Below are positions 35,953 through 44,251 of a stretch of DNA of 64,000 nucleotides, one piece after another. The stretch comes from DASUKM01 sp036278735 (lineage in GTDB: Bacteria; Acidobacteriota; Vicinamibacteria; Vicinamibacterales; 2-12-FULL-66-21), in NCBI GenBank assembly GCA_036278735.1, contig DASUKM010000032.1, forward strand, positions 38,264 to 102,263. The letters run 5' to 3'. Each line of letters opens with the position of its first letter. Within the stretch, counting starts at the first letter, position 1. The notes under the pieces were generated by a model. It was not told the origin of the DNA and did no database searches. It worked only from the letters and a program-made list of their open reading frames with translations. The position numbers were made by a program, and so were the translations under genes.

Positions 35953-36278
35953 GGCGCTCTCCTGAATAGGCGAACTATACTCGACAGGCGTCGGCGCGCA
36001 GGCCCGCCCGCATTCGACTTGCTCCAGCGCAGCGCCGATTTCATTGTCGCGTACCCCTCTAGGCACGCAGGGATGTGCAGTGGACCGGATGCGGCGAGTG
36101 GTATGGCACTCGGACAGGAAGCTGGCACCGGGTACCGCCATGCCTGTCGTCTTCCGCCCGCCGATTCCGATCTTCCTCTTCATAGGCCTGCTGTTCGTGC
36201 CTGAACGGCGACCCATGGAGAGCGGTGCCTCTTGGTCGACCGGAGACATGAACGCGGGTTTCTTGTAGAGGAGTGTGT
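35953..36278. other. intergenic region
   Basis: 326 nt between two divergent genes. Holds the AGGAG box of the 62-aa gene and the GAGGAG box of the gene starting at 36279. A 42-codon frame from ATG 36140 with a hydrophobic stretch was seen but is not supported by a ribosome binding site. Confidence 0.5.
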
Positions 36279-36884
36279 ATGCAGAGCATCAAGAGCACGC
36301 TGGCGGCGGTCGTGGGGTTCGCGATTCTGGTCGGGGCCTTCCAGTTCGCGCAGCCGGCCACGGTCAAAGGCGACCCCATCAAGGACATGCTGATCGTGAA
36401 CACCCCGGCAGAGCCCGTCCCGACGACGATTCAGGGCACCGTCGCCGTCAATGGCGCGATCTCGGGGACGATCGACGCGCGGCAGAGCGGTCCGTGGGGC
36501 ATGAGCATCCTCAACGCCCCGACGGTCGGGATCGATCCGCTGCGCAACACCGTCAAGCTCGCGACCGAAGGCGCGAAGACGGCGGTGCTGTTGAATGCGA
36601 ACATCGTCGGGATGCCGGTCGGCGGACAGTTCCTCGACCCGATCGACGTGAGTGGATACGCGAAGGTTCGCATCTCCGGTACGATCAACGGCAGCGGCGA
36701 CATCACGTTCACGCTGCTCAGCGACCCGGACACCTCCACTCCGCACAACGGGCTGCTGCTCGACACCTTCACCTCGGGCGGGACGTTCACCAAGGTCTAC
36801 GACGTCCCCGGCGTGTTTCTGATCATCCAGATGTCGCCCGAGAGCGCCAACAACCAGGCGATCCTGACCTTGTACGGGCACTGA
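36279..36884 (+). CDS. secreted hypothetical protein
   Basis: 201 aa. A signal-peptide-like N-terminus (MQSIKSTLAAVVGFAILVGAFQFAQPA) precedes a beta-rich body with IQGTVAVNGAISGTIDAR and a C-terminal jelly-roll-like segment YAKVRISGTINGSGDITFTLLSD. No family recognised. ATG 36279 follows GAGGAG and is preferred over the GTG two codons earlier. Confidence 0.7.
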   Translation: MQSIKSTLAAVVGFAILVGAFQFAQPATVKGDPIKDMLIVNTPAEPVPTTIQGTVAVNGAISGTIDARQSGPWGMSILNAPTVGIDPLRNTVKLATEGAKTAVLLNANIVGMPVGGQFLDPIDVSGYAKVRISGTINGSGDITFTLLSDPDTSTPHNGLLLDTFTSGGTFTKVYDVPGVFLIIQMSPESANNQAILTLYGH

Positions 36885-36987
36885 TCGCGCCGGGCGGCCT
36901 CGCGAAACGGAGGCGGGCATACAATCGTCGGATGCGGATCTCCGGAACGACCGGGGATCCGCACGAGCCAGTGGAGAGGGGAGCCCG

Positions 36988-37494
36988 ATGAAGCTGACCG
37001 ACCTGTTCATCGAAGAACTGGATCGCGAGACCGCCCGCACGCGGCGGGTGCTCGAGCCGGTGCCCACCGGCCGCGACGACTGGGCGCCGCACGCCAAATC
37101 GATGCCGCTCGGCCGGCTGGCCGGCCTCGTGGCAACGATGCCGTCATGGGTGAATCTGATCATCGAGCAGGACGAGCTCGATCTGACACCCCCGCCAGGG
37201 CAGGGACAGCATCAACCGCCCGCCATCGATCGACTCGTCGCCGTCCTCGACGACTACGCGGCGCGTGCCCGCGAGGCGCTCTCGCAGACGAATGACGAGT
37301 ACCTGTTCACCACGAACTGGCACCTCCGGGCCGGCGGTCAGATCGTGATGAACGAGCCGCGCCACCTCGTGCTCCGCGACACGATCAATCACTGGGCGCA
37401 CCACCGCGGCCAGTTGACGGTCTATTTGCGGCTGCTCGATCGGAAAGTGCCGGCGGTGTACGGGCCGTCGGCCGACGACCAGCGGTTCCTGTAG
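36988..37494 (+). CDS. DinB-family protein
   Basis: 168 aa, four-helix DinB/YfiT-like fold. The third metal-ligand block NHWAHHRGQLTVYLRLLD and the tail VPAVYGPSADDQRFL are diagnostic. DinB-fold proteins are metal-dependent, often thiol transferases or damage-inducible proteins; the presence of bshC makes a bacillithiol-linked role possible but unproven. Start ATG 36988 with GGAGAGGGGAG upstream. Confidence 0.88.
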   Translation: MKLTDLFIEELDRETARTRRVLEPVPTGRDDWAPHAKSMPLGRLAGLVATMPSWVNLIIEQDELDLTPPPGQGQHQPPAIDRLVAVLDDYAARAREALSQTNDEYLFTTNWHLRAGGQIVMNEPRHLVLRDTINHWAHHRGQLTVYLRLLDRKVPAVYGPSADDQRFL

Positions 37495-37508
37495 CCGATT
37501 GTCGCGTC

Positions 37509-38042
37509 TCAGCGGCTTCGGTCGACGTTGCCGAACAGCCGCTCGAGCGTCTCGGTCGAGTGAGGCGCGGCCTTCTGAACCGCCGTCCTCAACAGCTCGC
37601 GGTCCGCCCCGGAGGCGATCATGGCCTCGATGTCGGCCAGATCCTGCGTTCGGCCCACGAGCAGTTTCATCACGACGATGGTGTCGAGCGGAGCGATCGG
37701 CACGCCGTCGCTCGTCAGGGCGCGGTCGAGCCCGTCCGCGATCGCGCGCAGCCCCTCGGTGAGCGGAACCTGATCCACGTCGATGCCATCGAACTCCACC
37801 ACGGGCACGCGCAGGGTGACGAACCCGCCCGGATGCGCCTCGAACGCTTCGTCGCCGACCAGGAAATCGATGTCCTCGGTCGTCCGCGGGCGGTTCCGGT
37901 ACGCATTGGCGCCCAGCGCTCCGACGAGCGCGTGCCGAATACCCGCCTGCGCGAACATTTTCGAGATCTCGCGGACGGCGCGTTCGTAGCCAGGGACGAG
38001 GCGCAGCGCCCGCTTCAGATCGGGTTGGCAGCCGGGGTTCAT
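37509..38042 (-). CDS. nucleotidyltransferase-fold protein
   Basis: 177 aa. HALVGALGANAYRNRPRTTEDIDFLV is the Pol-beta-type nucleotidyltransferase G-G/DxD signature in the form seen in AbiEii-like and MNT-like proteins. The C-terminal part (TIVVMKLLVGRTQDLADIEAM) is the usual helical region. No partner HEPN or AbiEi gene is adjacent, so it looks like an orphan. ATG 38042 has AGAGGAG 8 nt upstream, which selects it over an earlier in-frame ATG. Confidence 0.8.
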   Translation of the reverse strand: MNPGCQPDLKRALRLVPGYERAVREISKMFAQAGIRHALVGALGANAYRNRPRTTEDIDFLVGDEAFEAHPGGFVTLRVPVVEFDGIDVDQVPLTEGLRAIADGLDRALTSDGVPIAPLDTIVVMKLLVGRTQDLADIEAMIASGADRELLRTAVQKAAPHSTETLERLFGNVDRSR

Positions 38043-38191
38043 GAGACGGCTCCTCTGGATCGCGATCTGACCTCTCACGCCCGGCTAGCGTATCACGCGG
38101 TCAATCAGCGTTGACGGTTGCGCCGGGCGACGGTTCCGCTATCATCGGACGACACGAGACGGGGGCACCGATCTGCTGAAGGAGACTGAAC

Positions 38192-38740
38192 ATGCGTGCA
38201 GCGATTGTCGCGATCACGGCCCTGTGTAGCCTCACGCCAGCCGTCGCCCTGGCGCAGACCGCCGCGTCGGCGGCGAATCCGATCAGCGATTCCATTCGCA
38301 GCGAGTGGAAGACGGTCGAGGGCTACATCAGGGACTCGGCCACGGACATGGACGAGGCGAACTACGGGTTCAAGCCTGTCGACACGGTGCGCACGTTCGG
38401 CGCGATCCTCGCGCACGTCGCGGGCGCGAACTACGTGTTCTGCTCGGCCGCCAAGGGGGAGAAGTCGCCGCACGGCGAGGGGGACTTCGAGAAGAGCGCG
38501 ACGACGAAAGCGGATATCGTGAAGGCGCTGAACGACTCGCTCGCCTATTGCGATGCGGCCTTTTCCGCCGCGACCGATGCCTCGATCGCCGAGATGGTCA
38601 CCCCGCCCTTCGGCAGCCGGCAGATCCCGCGCGCCGACGCGCTCATCGGCAACATCGGCCATCTCAACGAGCACTACGGCAATCTCGTCACGTACTTCCG
38701 GATCAAGGGTATCGTCCCGCCGTCGTCACGGCGACAGTAA
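38192..38740 (+). CDS. secreted DinB-like protein
   Basis: 182 aa with a signal peptide (AAIVAITALCSLTPAVALAQ). A DinB-like four-helix domain follows, with TFGAILAHVAGANYVFCSAA and NIGHLNEHYGNLVTYFRIKG carrying His ligands in the usual places. Export of a DinB-fold protein is less common than the cytoplasmic form but recurs in acidobacteria. It lies 18 nt upstream of an ADOP permease. Confidence 0.85.
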   Translation: MRAAIVAITALCSLTPAVALAQTAASAANPISDSIRSEWKTVEGYIRDSATDMDEANYGFKPVDTVRTFGAILAHVAGANYVFCSAAKGEKSPHGEGDFEKSATTKADIVKALNDSLAYCDAAFSAATDASIAEMVTPPFGSRQIPRADALIGNIGHLNEHYGNLVTYFRIKGIVPPSSRRQ

Positions 38741-38758
38741 CGCTCCGGCGAGGCCGAC

Positions 38759-41191
38759 GTGCTCGACGACGTCAGGACTGCCGTTCGCTCCCTCCGCTCG
38801 ACGCGGGGCTTCACGCTCGTGGCGGTGGCGGTGCTCGCGCTGGGCATCGGCAGCGCCACGGCCATTTTCTCCATCGTCGACGCCGTGACGCTGCGCGCGC
38901 TGCCGTTCGACGAACACGATCGTCTCGCGGCGCTCTACCAGAAGGATACGCATCACGCGACGACGTTCGGCGAAGGGGACGTCACGCCACAGACATTCCT
39001 CGACTGGCGGGCCTCACAGCGCGCGTTTCAGGCGATTGCGATGGCCGGCAGCAAGACGTTCCGGCTCGAGACCGCCGGTGGCGAACCGGCCGACGCGCGC
39101 GCGGAGCGCGTCACGTGGGAGTTCTTTCCCGTGCTGCACGCGTCACCCATGCTCGGGCGCGCGTTCTCCGCGAAAGACGAAGCTGCCGGCGCAGGGCGCG
39201 TCGTCGTCCTGAGCTACGGGTTCTGGCAGCGCCGTTTCGGCGCCGCGCCCGACGCCGTCGGCACGACGCTCGACCTGAGCGACGAGCCGTATGAGGTGGT
39301 CGGCGTCATGCCGCGGACGTTCACGTACCCGGTCGGGAGCGAACGGCCCGCCGACGTATTCGTGCCGCGCGTCTTCAGGGCCGAGGAGCGCGTCAAGAGT
39401 GGAGGGCACTGCTACTGCGACAAGGTCGTTGGGCGCCTTCGCGATGGCGTGACCTTCGCGCAGGCGAAAGACGAGATGTTCCGGCTGTCCGAGCAGCTGG
39501 ATCGCCAATCCCCCAAATGGGAACCCGGCCGCCGAGCGGTGGTCGTGCCGCTGCACGATTTCCTGGTCGGGAAGATGCACGGCTGGATGCTGATGCTGCT
39601 CGGCTCGGTCGTGCTCGTGCTGCTCATCGCGTGCGCGAACGTCGCCAACCTCCTGCTCGTGCGGGCCACCGGGCGCGGGCGCGCCATCGGGATCCGTTCC
39701 GCGCTTGGCGCCGGCCGCTGGCGCATCGTGCGCGGCCTGATGGCCGAGGGTCTGCTGCTCGCCCTCGCGGGCGCAGCCATCGGGATCGCGATCGCGTACG
39801 CCGGCGTGAACGTGCTGCGGGCGTGGCTTCCGGCGAACGTGCCGCGCGTCGCCTCGATCGCCATCGACACCCGCGTGCTCGCTGCGGCCGTAGGGGCGGC
39901 CATCGTCACCGGCCTGGTGTTCGGCGTCGTGCCGGCGCTCCAGCTTGCGGGCATGGATCTCAACGCCGTGCTGCGCGAGGGGGGCCGATCGTCGACGTCG
40001 GGCAAGGGCGCGCAGCGCGCGCGCAGCGCGCTGGTCGTCGCGGAGGTCGCGCTGGCCCTCGTGCTGCTCGTGGGCGCGGGACTGTTCACGGGCAGCTTCG
40101 TGCAGTTGATGCGGATCGACCCCGGTTTCGACTACCACGACGTGCTCGACCTCGGGATCAGCCTGCCGTTCCCGACGGACCTGAGCGCGGACAAGGGGTA
40201 CGGTGCGCGAAACCGCGCCTACATCCTCCACGCCGTCGACGCGGTCCGCCGGCTGCCCGGTGTCGAGATGGTCGCGCTCGGCGGCGCGCCGCTCAGCGGA
40301 AGCTGGGCCCGCGGGACGGTGACGTTGCCCGGTCGCGGCGAATTGAAAGGGGACGGCGACGAGATCGACATGCGGACGGTGTCGGAGGCGTACCTGCAAT
40401 TGCTGCGCATGCCGCTGATCGAGGGCCGGTACCTCACGGCCGGCGACATGCGCGTGGGTGCGCCGCCGGTGGTCGTCGTCAACGGGGCGGCGGCGCGAAA
40501 GTACTGGCCAGGCCAGGACGCGCTCGGGCAGCGCATCAAGGTCGGCGGCAAGGACCGCGTGGTCGTCGGGATCGTCGGCAACGTGCACCAGCTTGGACTG
40601 GAGATCCCGCCGCGGCAGGAGTGCTACGTTCCGCTCGACGAGCAGATGTTCAGCGGCGAGCTGCTGATTCGCACCAGCGGCGATCCCATTCGCGTCCTGC
40701 CGTCCGTCAAGGCGGCGATCTGGTCGATCAACCGCGAGCAGCGATTTTCGAACGACGTGGTCACGCTCGAGCAGTACATGGACCGGCAGATCGCGCAGCG
40801 GCGGTTCAACATGGCGCTGCTGGGGCTGTTCGGGATCCTGGGCCTCGTGATTGCCGCGATCGGCATTTACGGCGTGATGGCGTATCTGGTCGCGCAGCGC
40901 ACCACCGAGATCGGCGTCCGGATCGCGCTCGGCGCGACTCCTGGCGACGTGGTTGGGATGGTGCTTCGCCGGGCCGCGGCGCTGGTCGGCGCCGGGCTGG
41001 TCATGGGTTCGGTGGCCGCCTGGTACCTGGCCGGCGGCGTACGAACGTTTCTGTTCGAGGTCCAGCCGAACGACGTCCGGATTTTCGCGGCCGCGCTCGT
41101 GGTCCTCGCGGCGTCCGCACTCCTCGCGAGCGCGCTCCCGGCGTACCGCGCGGCCAGCGTCGATCCCTTGATGGCCTTGAAAGCGGAGTAG
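38759..41191 (+). CDS. ADOP-family MacB/FtsX-type permease
   Basis: 810 aa. Two MacB_PCD periplasmic domains each next to FtsX-type helices: an N-terminal helix GFTLVAVAVLALGIGSATAIFS, a three-helix block at about 275-400 (MLMLLGSVVLVLLIACANVANLLLVRATGRGRAIGIRSALGA) and a final block with TTEIGVRIALGATPGDVVGMVL. This duplicated layout without its own ATPase defines the Acidobacterial Duplicated Orphan Permeases, whose substrates are unknown. Unlike the other copies it has no N-terminal charged prefix domain and starts at GTG 38759. No PadR gene precedes it. Confidence 0.9.
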   Translation: MLDDVRTAVRSLRSTRGFTLVAVAVLALGIGSATAIFSIVDAVTLRALPFDEHDRLAALYQKDTHHATTFGEGDVTPQTFLDWRASQRAFQAIAMAGSKTFRLETAGGEPADARAERVTWEFFPVLHASPMLGRAFSAKDEAAGAGRVVVLSYGFWQRRFGAAPDAVGTTLDLSDEPYEVVGVMPRTFTYPVGSERPADVFVPRVFRAEERVKSGGHCYCDKVVGRLRDGVTFAQAKDEMFRLSEQLDRQSPKWEPGRRAVVVPLHDFLVGKMHGWMLMLLGSVVLVLLIACANVANLLLVRATGRGRAIGIRSALGAGRWRIVRGLMAEGLLLALAGAAIGIAIAYAGVNVLRAWLPANVPRVASIAIDTRVLAAAVGAAIVTGLVFGVVPALQLAGMDLNAVLREGGRSSTSGKGAQRARSALVVAEVALALVLLVGAGLFTGSFVQLMRIDPGFDYHDVLDLGISLPFPTDLSADKGYGARNRAYILHAVDAVRRLPGVEMVALGGAPLSGSWARGTVTLPGRGELKGDGDEIDMRTVSEAYLQLLRMPLIEGRYLTAGDMRVGAPPVVVVNGAAARKYWPGQDALGQRIKVGGKDRVVVGIVGNVHQLGLEIPPRQECYVPLDEQMFSGELLIRTSGDPIRVLPSVKAAIWSINREQRFSNDVVTLEQYMDRQIAQRRFNMALLGLFGILGLVIAAIGIYGVMAYLVAQRTTEIGVRIALGATPGDVVGMVLRRAAALVGAGLVMGSVAAWYLAGGVRTFLFEVQPNDVRIFAAALVVLAASALLASALPAYRAASVDPLMALKAE

Positions 41192-41208
41192 CGCAGGAGC
41201 GCCGCGCC

Positions 41209-43653
41209 TCACTCGGCCCGCAGTGCCCGTACAGGATCGAGCCGCGCCGCGGCGCGGCCGGGGATGTAGCTGGCGAGCATCGCGACCAACAGGAGCAGCA
41301 CCGTGGCGCCGGCGAGCGTCGCGGGGTCGAACGGACCGACGCCGAAGAGCAGCGACGCGATCGCGCGCGATCCGGCGAGCGCCAGCAGCACCCCGACGGC
41401 CACCCCGGCCCCCACCAGAGCGAGTCCCCGCCGAATCACGAGCCGGAGGATGTCGGCGCCTGTCGCGCCGAGCGCCACGCGGACGCCGATCTCGCGGTGC
41501 CGCCGCGCCACCCGGTACGCCATCAGGCTGTACAGCCCGATGCCCGACAGCAGCAGGGCCAGGCCGCCGAGGACGCCGATCAGCGACGCCGCCAGCCGCT
41601 CGATGAAATAGGCCGCGCTCGTGTACTCCGCCAGCGTCGTCGTGACCGGGGGCGGCACCGAGGGATCGATGCCGCGGATCGCGTCGAGCACCGCCGGCGC
41701 GAGCGAGAGCGGGGGGACACGGGTCCGCATCTGCAGCGCGACGCCCGTGTCGGCGTCGAAGAGCTGCCGCAGCGCGACGTAGAAGTACGGCTGGGACGGC
41801 TCCGCGAGCGCGTGATATTTCGAATCGGAAACGACGCCGACGACGGTGAACCGGGATCCGCTGCCGCCGGCGGTGAAGCCGCGCCCGACAGCACGGCCGC
41901 CGAAGAACCGGCGCGCGAAGGTCTCGTTGACGATCGCGACCAGCGGCCGATCCGCCGCATCCTGAATCGTGAAGTCGCGCCCGTCGCGCAGCGGGATCTT
42001 CATCAGGCCGAAATAGCCGGGGGACACGAGGTTGCGATAGATCTTCATGTTCTCCCCCGACCCGGGGACGTAGCCGTCGATCCGCAGATCGGTCCACGAC
42101 CCGCCGTCGAGACCCAGCGGCACGTCCTCGGCCAGCGCCACGCGGTCGACACCCGGCATCGACCGCACGCGATCGACGACGCGATCCAGATACTGCAGCC
42201 CCCGATCGCGCGTGTAGCCGGCGGTCGACAGATTGATGCCCATCAGCAGCACGTTGTGCGTGTCGAATCCCGGATTGATCCGGCGCGCGTTCTCGAAGCT
42301 GCGGAGCAGCAGGCCGGCCGTCACGAGCGCCGCGAGCGCGAGCGCGACCTGCGCGACCACGAGCAGACTGCCCATCCGCCCGGCCCGCCGTCCTTCGGTC
42401 TGCCGGACCGTGTTCATCGCGTCGACGATGCCGGCGCGCGAGAGACGGAGCGCGGGCACGACGGTGAACAGCACGCTCGCAAGGACCGACACGCCCGCGG
42501 CGAACAGCACCTCTTCGCCCCTGATCGTCGTCGGCAGCACGAGCGGGTACTCGACGAACGGCAGGAACAGCCGCAGGGTCCCGACCAGCCAGGCGCTCGC
42601 AAGAACGGCGAGCGCGCCCGCGAGCGCGCCCATGACGAGTCCCTCGGTCAGGACCTGGCGGATCAAGGCGCCCCGCGACGCACCCAGCCCCAGCCTGATG
42701 CCCATCTCGGCGCGCCGCGCCGCCGCTCGCGCGAGCTGCAGGTTCGCCACGTTCGCGCACACGATCAGCAGGACGATGGCGCCGACGGCGAAGAGCAGCT
42801 CGAGCATCGCGCCGAGTTCGTGCTGCAGGCCGCGGCGCGCTTCGCGCATCGGCAGGACGGTCGCCGAGATGCCGCGATTCGTATTCGGGAACGCCTCCGC
42901 ACTCGCCGCCGCGACGGTCGCGAGTTCCGCCCGCGCCTGATCGATCGTCGCCCCCTCCTTCAGGCGTCCGAACAGATACAGCGGACGCGAGTTGCGATCG
43001 CTCAGCCAGTCGTCGGCCCCCGTCAGCGACGCCTGCATGGTCAGCGGGACGTAGAGATTGAAATCGAGGCCCGTGATCGTGCCGAAGAAGCCGGCTGGCG
43101 CGACGCCGATGATCGTGTACGGATGCCGGTTCAGCTCGATCGTGCGGCCGACGACGTCCGGGTCCGATTGATAGCGGGCGGCCCACATGGTGTGGCTGAG
43201 GACGGCGACCGGATGGCGTTCGATCGTGTCGCTCTCCTCGTCGCCCTGGAAGAACCGTCCGAGCGCCGGCTTCACGCCGAGGACGTCGAAGTAGTTGCCG
43301 GTCACCATCAGGGCCCAGGCGCGGTCGGTGCGCGGCCCGATGCCGACCCCGACGAGCCGCTCCTTGAACGCAATCACGCCGGACATCAGGCGGGTGTGGT
43401 CGCGAATGGTCTGGTAATCCGGGAACGAGCTGTCGATCATCGTGCCGGACGGCGCGACGGTTTCAATCGTCACCATGCGCGACGCGTCGGCGACGCCCGG
43501 CAGGGGATCGATCAGGATGCCGTGCACCCAGCCGAAGACGGTGGTGACGATCGCAATCCCGAGCGCGAGCGACACGATCGCCACCACGCTCGGACCGGGC
43601 GCGCGCTGCAGCATCCGGACGGCGAACCGAAGATCGCGGACGAATCGGCCCAT
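41209..43653 (-). CDS. ADOP-family MacB/FtsX-type permease
   Basis: 814 aa, converging on the previous ADOP gene with 17 nt between stops. It shows the same layout: N-terminal helix VVAIVSLALGIAIVTTVFGWVHG, middle block AIVLLIVCANVANLQLARAAARRAEMGIRLGLGA and C-terminal block RHREIGVRVALGATGADILRLV. ATG 43653 (MGRFVRDLRFAVRML) was chosen; the frame continues 54 codons upstream through repeat DNA. No N-terminal prefix domain. Sequence is clearly divergent from the neighbouring ADOPs, so this is not a recent duplication. Confidence 0.9.
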   Translation of the reverse strand: MGRFVRDLRFAVRMLQRAPGPSVVAIVSLALGIAIVTTVFGWVHGILIDPLPGVADASRMVTIETVAPSGTMIDSSFPDYQTIRDHTRLMSGVIAFKERLVGVGIGPRTDRAWALMVTGNYFDVLGVKPALGRFFQGDEESDTIERHPVAVLSHTMWAARYQSDPDVVGRTIELNRHPYTIIGVAPAGFFGTITGLDFNLYVPLTMQASLTGADDWLSDRNSRPLYLFGRLKEGATIDQARAELATVAAASAEAFPNTNRGISATVLPMREARRGLQHELGAMLELLFAVGAIVLLIVCANVANLQLARAAARRAEMGIRLGLGASRGALIRQVLTEGLVMGALAGALAVLASAWLVGTLRLFLPFVEYPLVLPTTIRGEEVLFAAGVSVLASVLFTVVPALRLSRAGIVDAMNTVRQTEGRRAGRMGSLLVVAQVALALAALVTAGLLLRSFENARRINPGFDTHNVLLMGINLSTAGYTRDRGLQYLDRVVDRVRSMPGVDRVALAEDVPLGLDGGSWTDLRIDGYVPGSGENMKIYRNLVSPGYFGLMKIPLRDGRDFTIQDAADRPLVAIVNETFARRFFGGRAVGRGFTAGGSGSRFTVVGVVSDSKYHALAEPSQPYFYVALRQLFDADTGVALQMRTRVPPLSLAPAVLDAIRGIDPSVPPPVTTTLAEYTSAAYFIERLAASLIGVLGGLALLLSGIGLYSLMAYRVARRHREIGVRVALGATGADILRLVIRRGLALVGAGVAVGVLLALAGSRAIASLLFGVGPFDPATLAGATVLLLLVAMLASYIPGRAAARLDPVRALRAE

Positions 43654-43782
43654 GCCCTTCAGCGTAGGCAAAGCGCGCACCGGACGCAACCGGCCCGAAC
43701 CGGGGATTTCCGAGGCTGCCGCGCCGTGGGTGTGACCGGTGGTGGGACGACGTGTTCGAATCCGGACGGCTGTCGCCCGATC

Positions 43783-43852
43783 GGGGTCAGATCTTGTTCT
43801 TTGCGCAAGAAACAAGATCTGACCCCGGATGCAAAGAACAAGATCTGACCCC
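43783..43852. repeat. three copies of a 22-nt repeat (GGGGTCAGATCTTGTTCT...)
   Basis: Copy 43783-43804 is forward; 43805-43826 (two changes) and 43831-43852 (perfect) are inverted. The first two form a near-perfect 44-nt palindrome. A fourth perfect forward copy lies at 61141-61162. The pattern is like REP elements mobilised by RAYT-type IS200-like transposases, but no transposase is in the window. Confidence 0.85.
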
Positions 43853-43865
43853 GGCGCGCTGCTGT

Positions 43866-43914
43866 AGATGCTTGACAGGAGCGTCAGGCGGCGCGATGCT
43901 CATGTCAAGCATCT
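43866..43914. promoter_or_regulatory. 12-bp inverted repeat abutting the padR start codon
   Basis: AGATGCTTGACA (43866-43877) and TGTCAAGCATCT (43903-43914) are perfect inverted repeats 25 nt apart. The right arm ends one base before the ATG of the PadR gene. Probable autoregulatory operator. Confidence 0.7.
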
Positions 43915-44250
43915 ATGGGAAGCCGACCTCGCGGTGAATTGCTGCAGGGCACGCTGCCGCTCCTGATCCTGAGGACGCTCGCGACCGGTCCGAACCACGG
44001 CTTCGCCATCGCGCGGCGGATCCATCAGCTCTCGCGCTCGGTGCTCCGGGTGGAGCAGGGGTCCCTGTACCCGGCGCTCCACCGGATGGAACTGGACGGC
44101 CTCGTCGAATCGTACTGGGACACGACCGAGAACAACCGGCGCGCGAAGTACTACCGGCTCACCCGCCGGGGCGCGCGCCGGCTCAGCGCCGAGCAGGATC
44201 GCTGGCGGGCGATCGCGAGCGCGATCGCCGTGATCCTCCAGGAGGGATGA
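43915..44250 (+). CDS. PadR-family transcriptional regulator
   Basis: 111 aa. LLQGTLPLLILRTLATGPNHGFAIARRIHQLS, then QGSLYPALHRMELDGLVES and RAKYYRLTRRGARRL, is the canonical PadR winged helix with the short C-terminal dimerisation helix. In acidobacteria such regulators precede ADOP permeases; here the ADOP gene starts 1 nt after the stop. The 12-bp inverted repeat at its start suggests autoregulation. Confidence 0.94.
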   Translation: MGSRPRGELLQGTLPLLILRTLATGPNHGFAIARRIHQLSRSVLRVEQGSLYPALHRMELDGLVESYWDTTENNRRAKYYRLTRRGARRLSAEQDRWRAIASAIAVILQEG

Positions 44251-44251
44251 C

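Noticed and set aside
36140..36268. 42-codon frame with a hydrophobic stretch upstream of the secreted protein gene
   Set aside because: No ribosome binding site and it ends just before the next gene's own signal; probably leader DNA.
37509..38042. Nucleotidyltransferase considered as part of a toxin-antitoxin pair
   Set aside because: No HEPN, AbiEi or other partner gene lies next to it; neighbours are DinB-like proteins.
39143..43848. Very long open frames on both strands across the ADOP genes (up to 1443 codons)
   Set aside because: They overlap two convincing permease genes in other frames and lack membrane or domain features.
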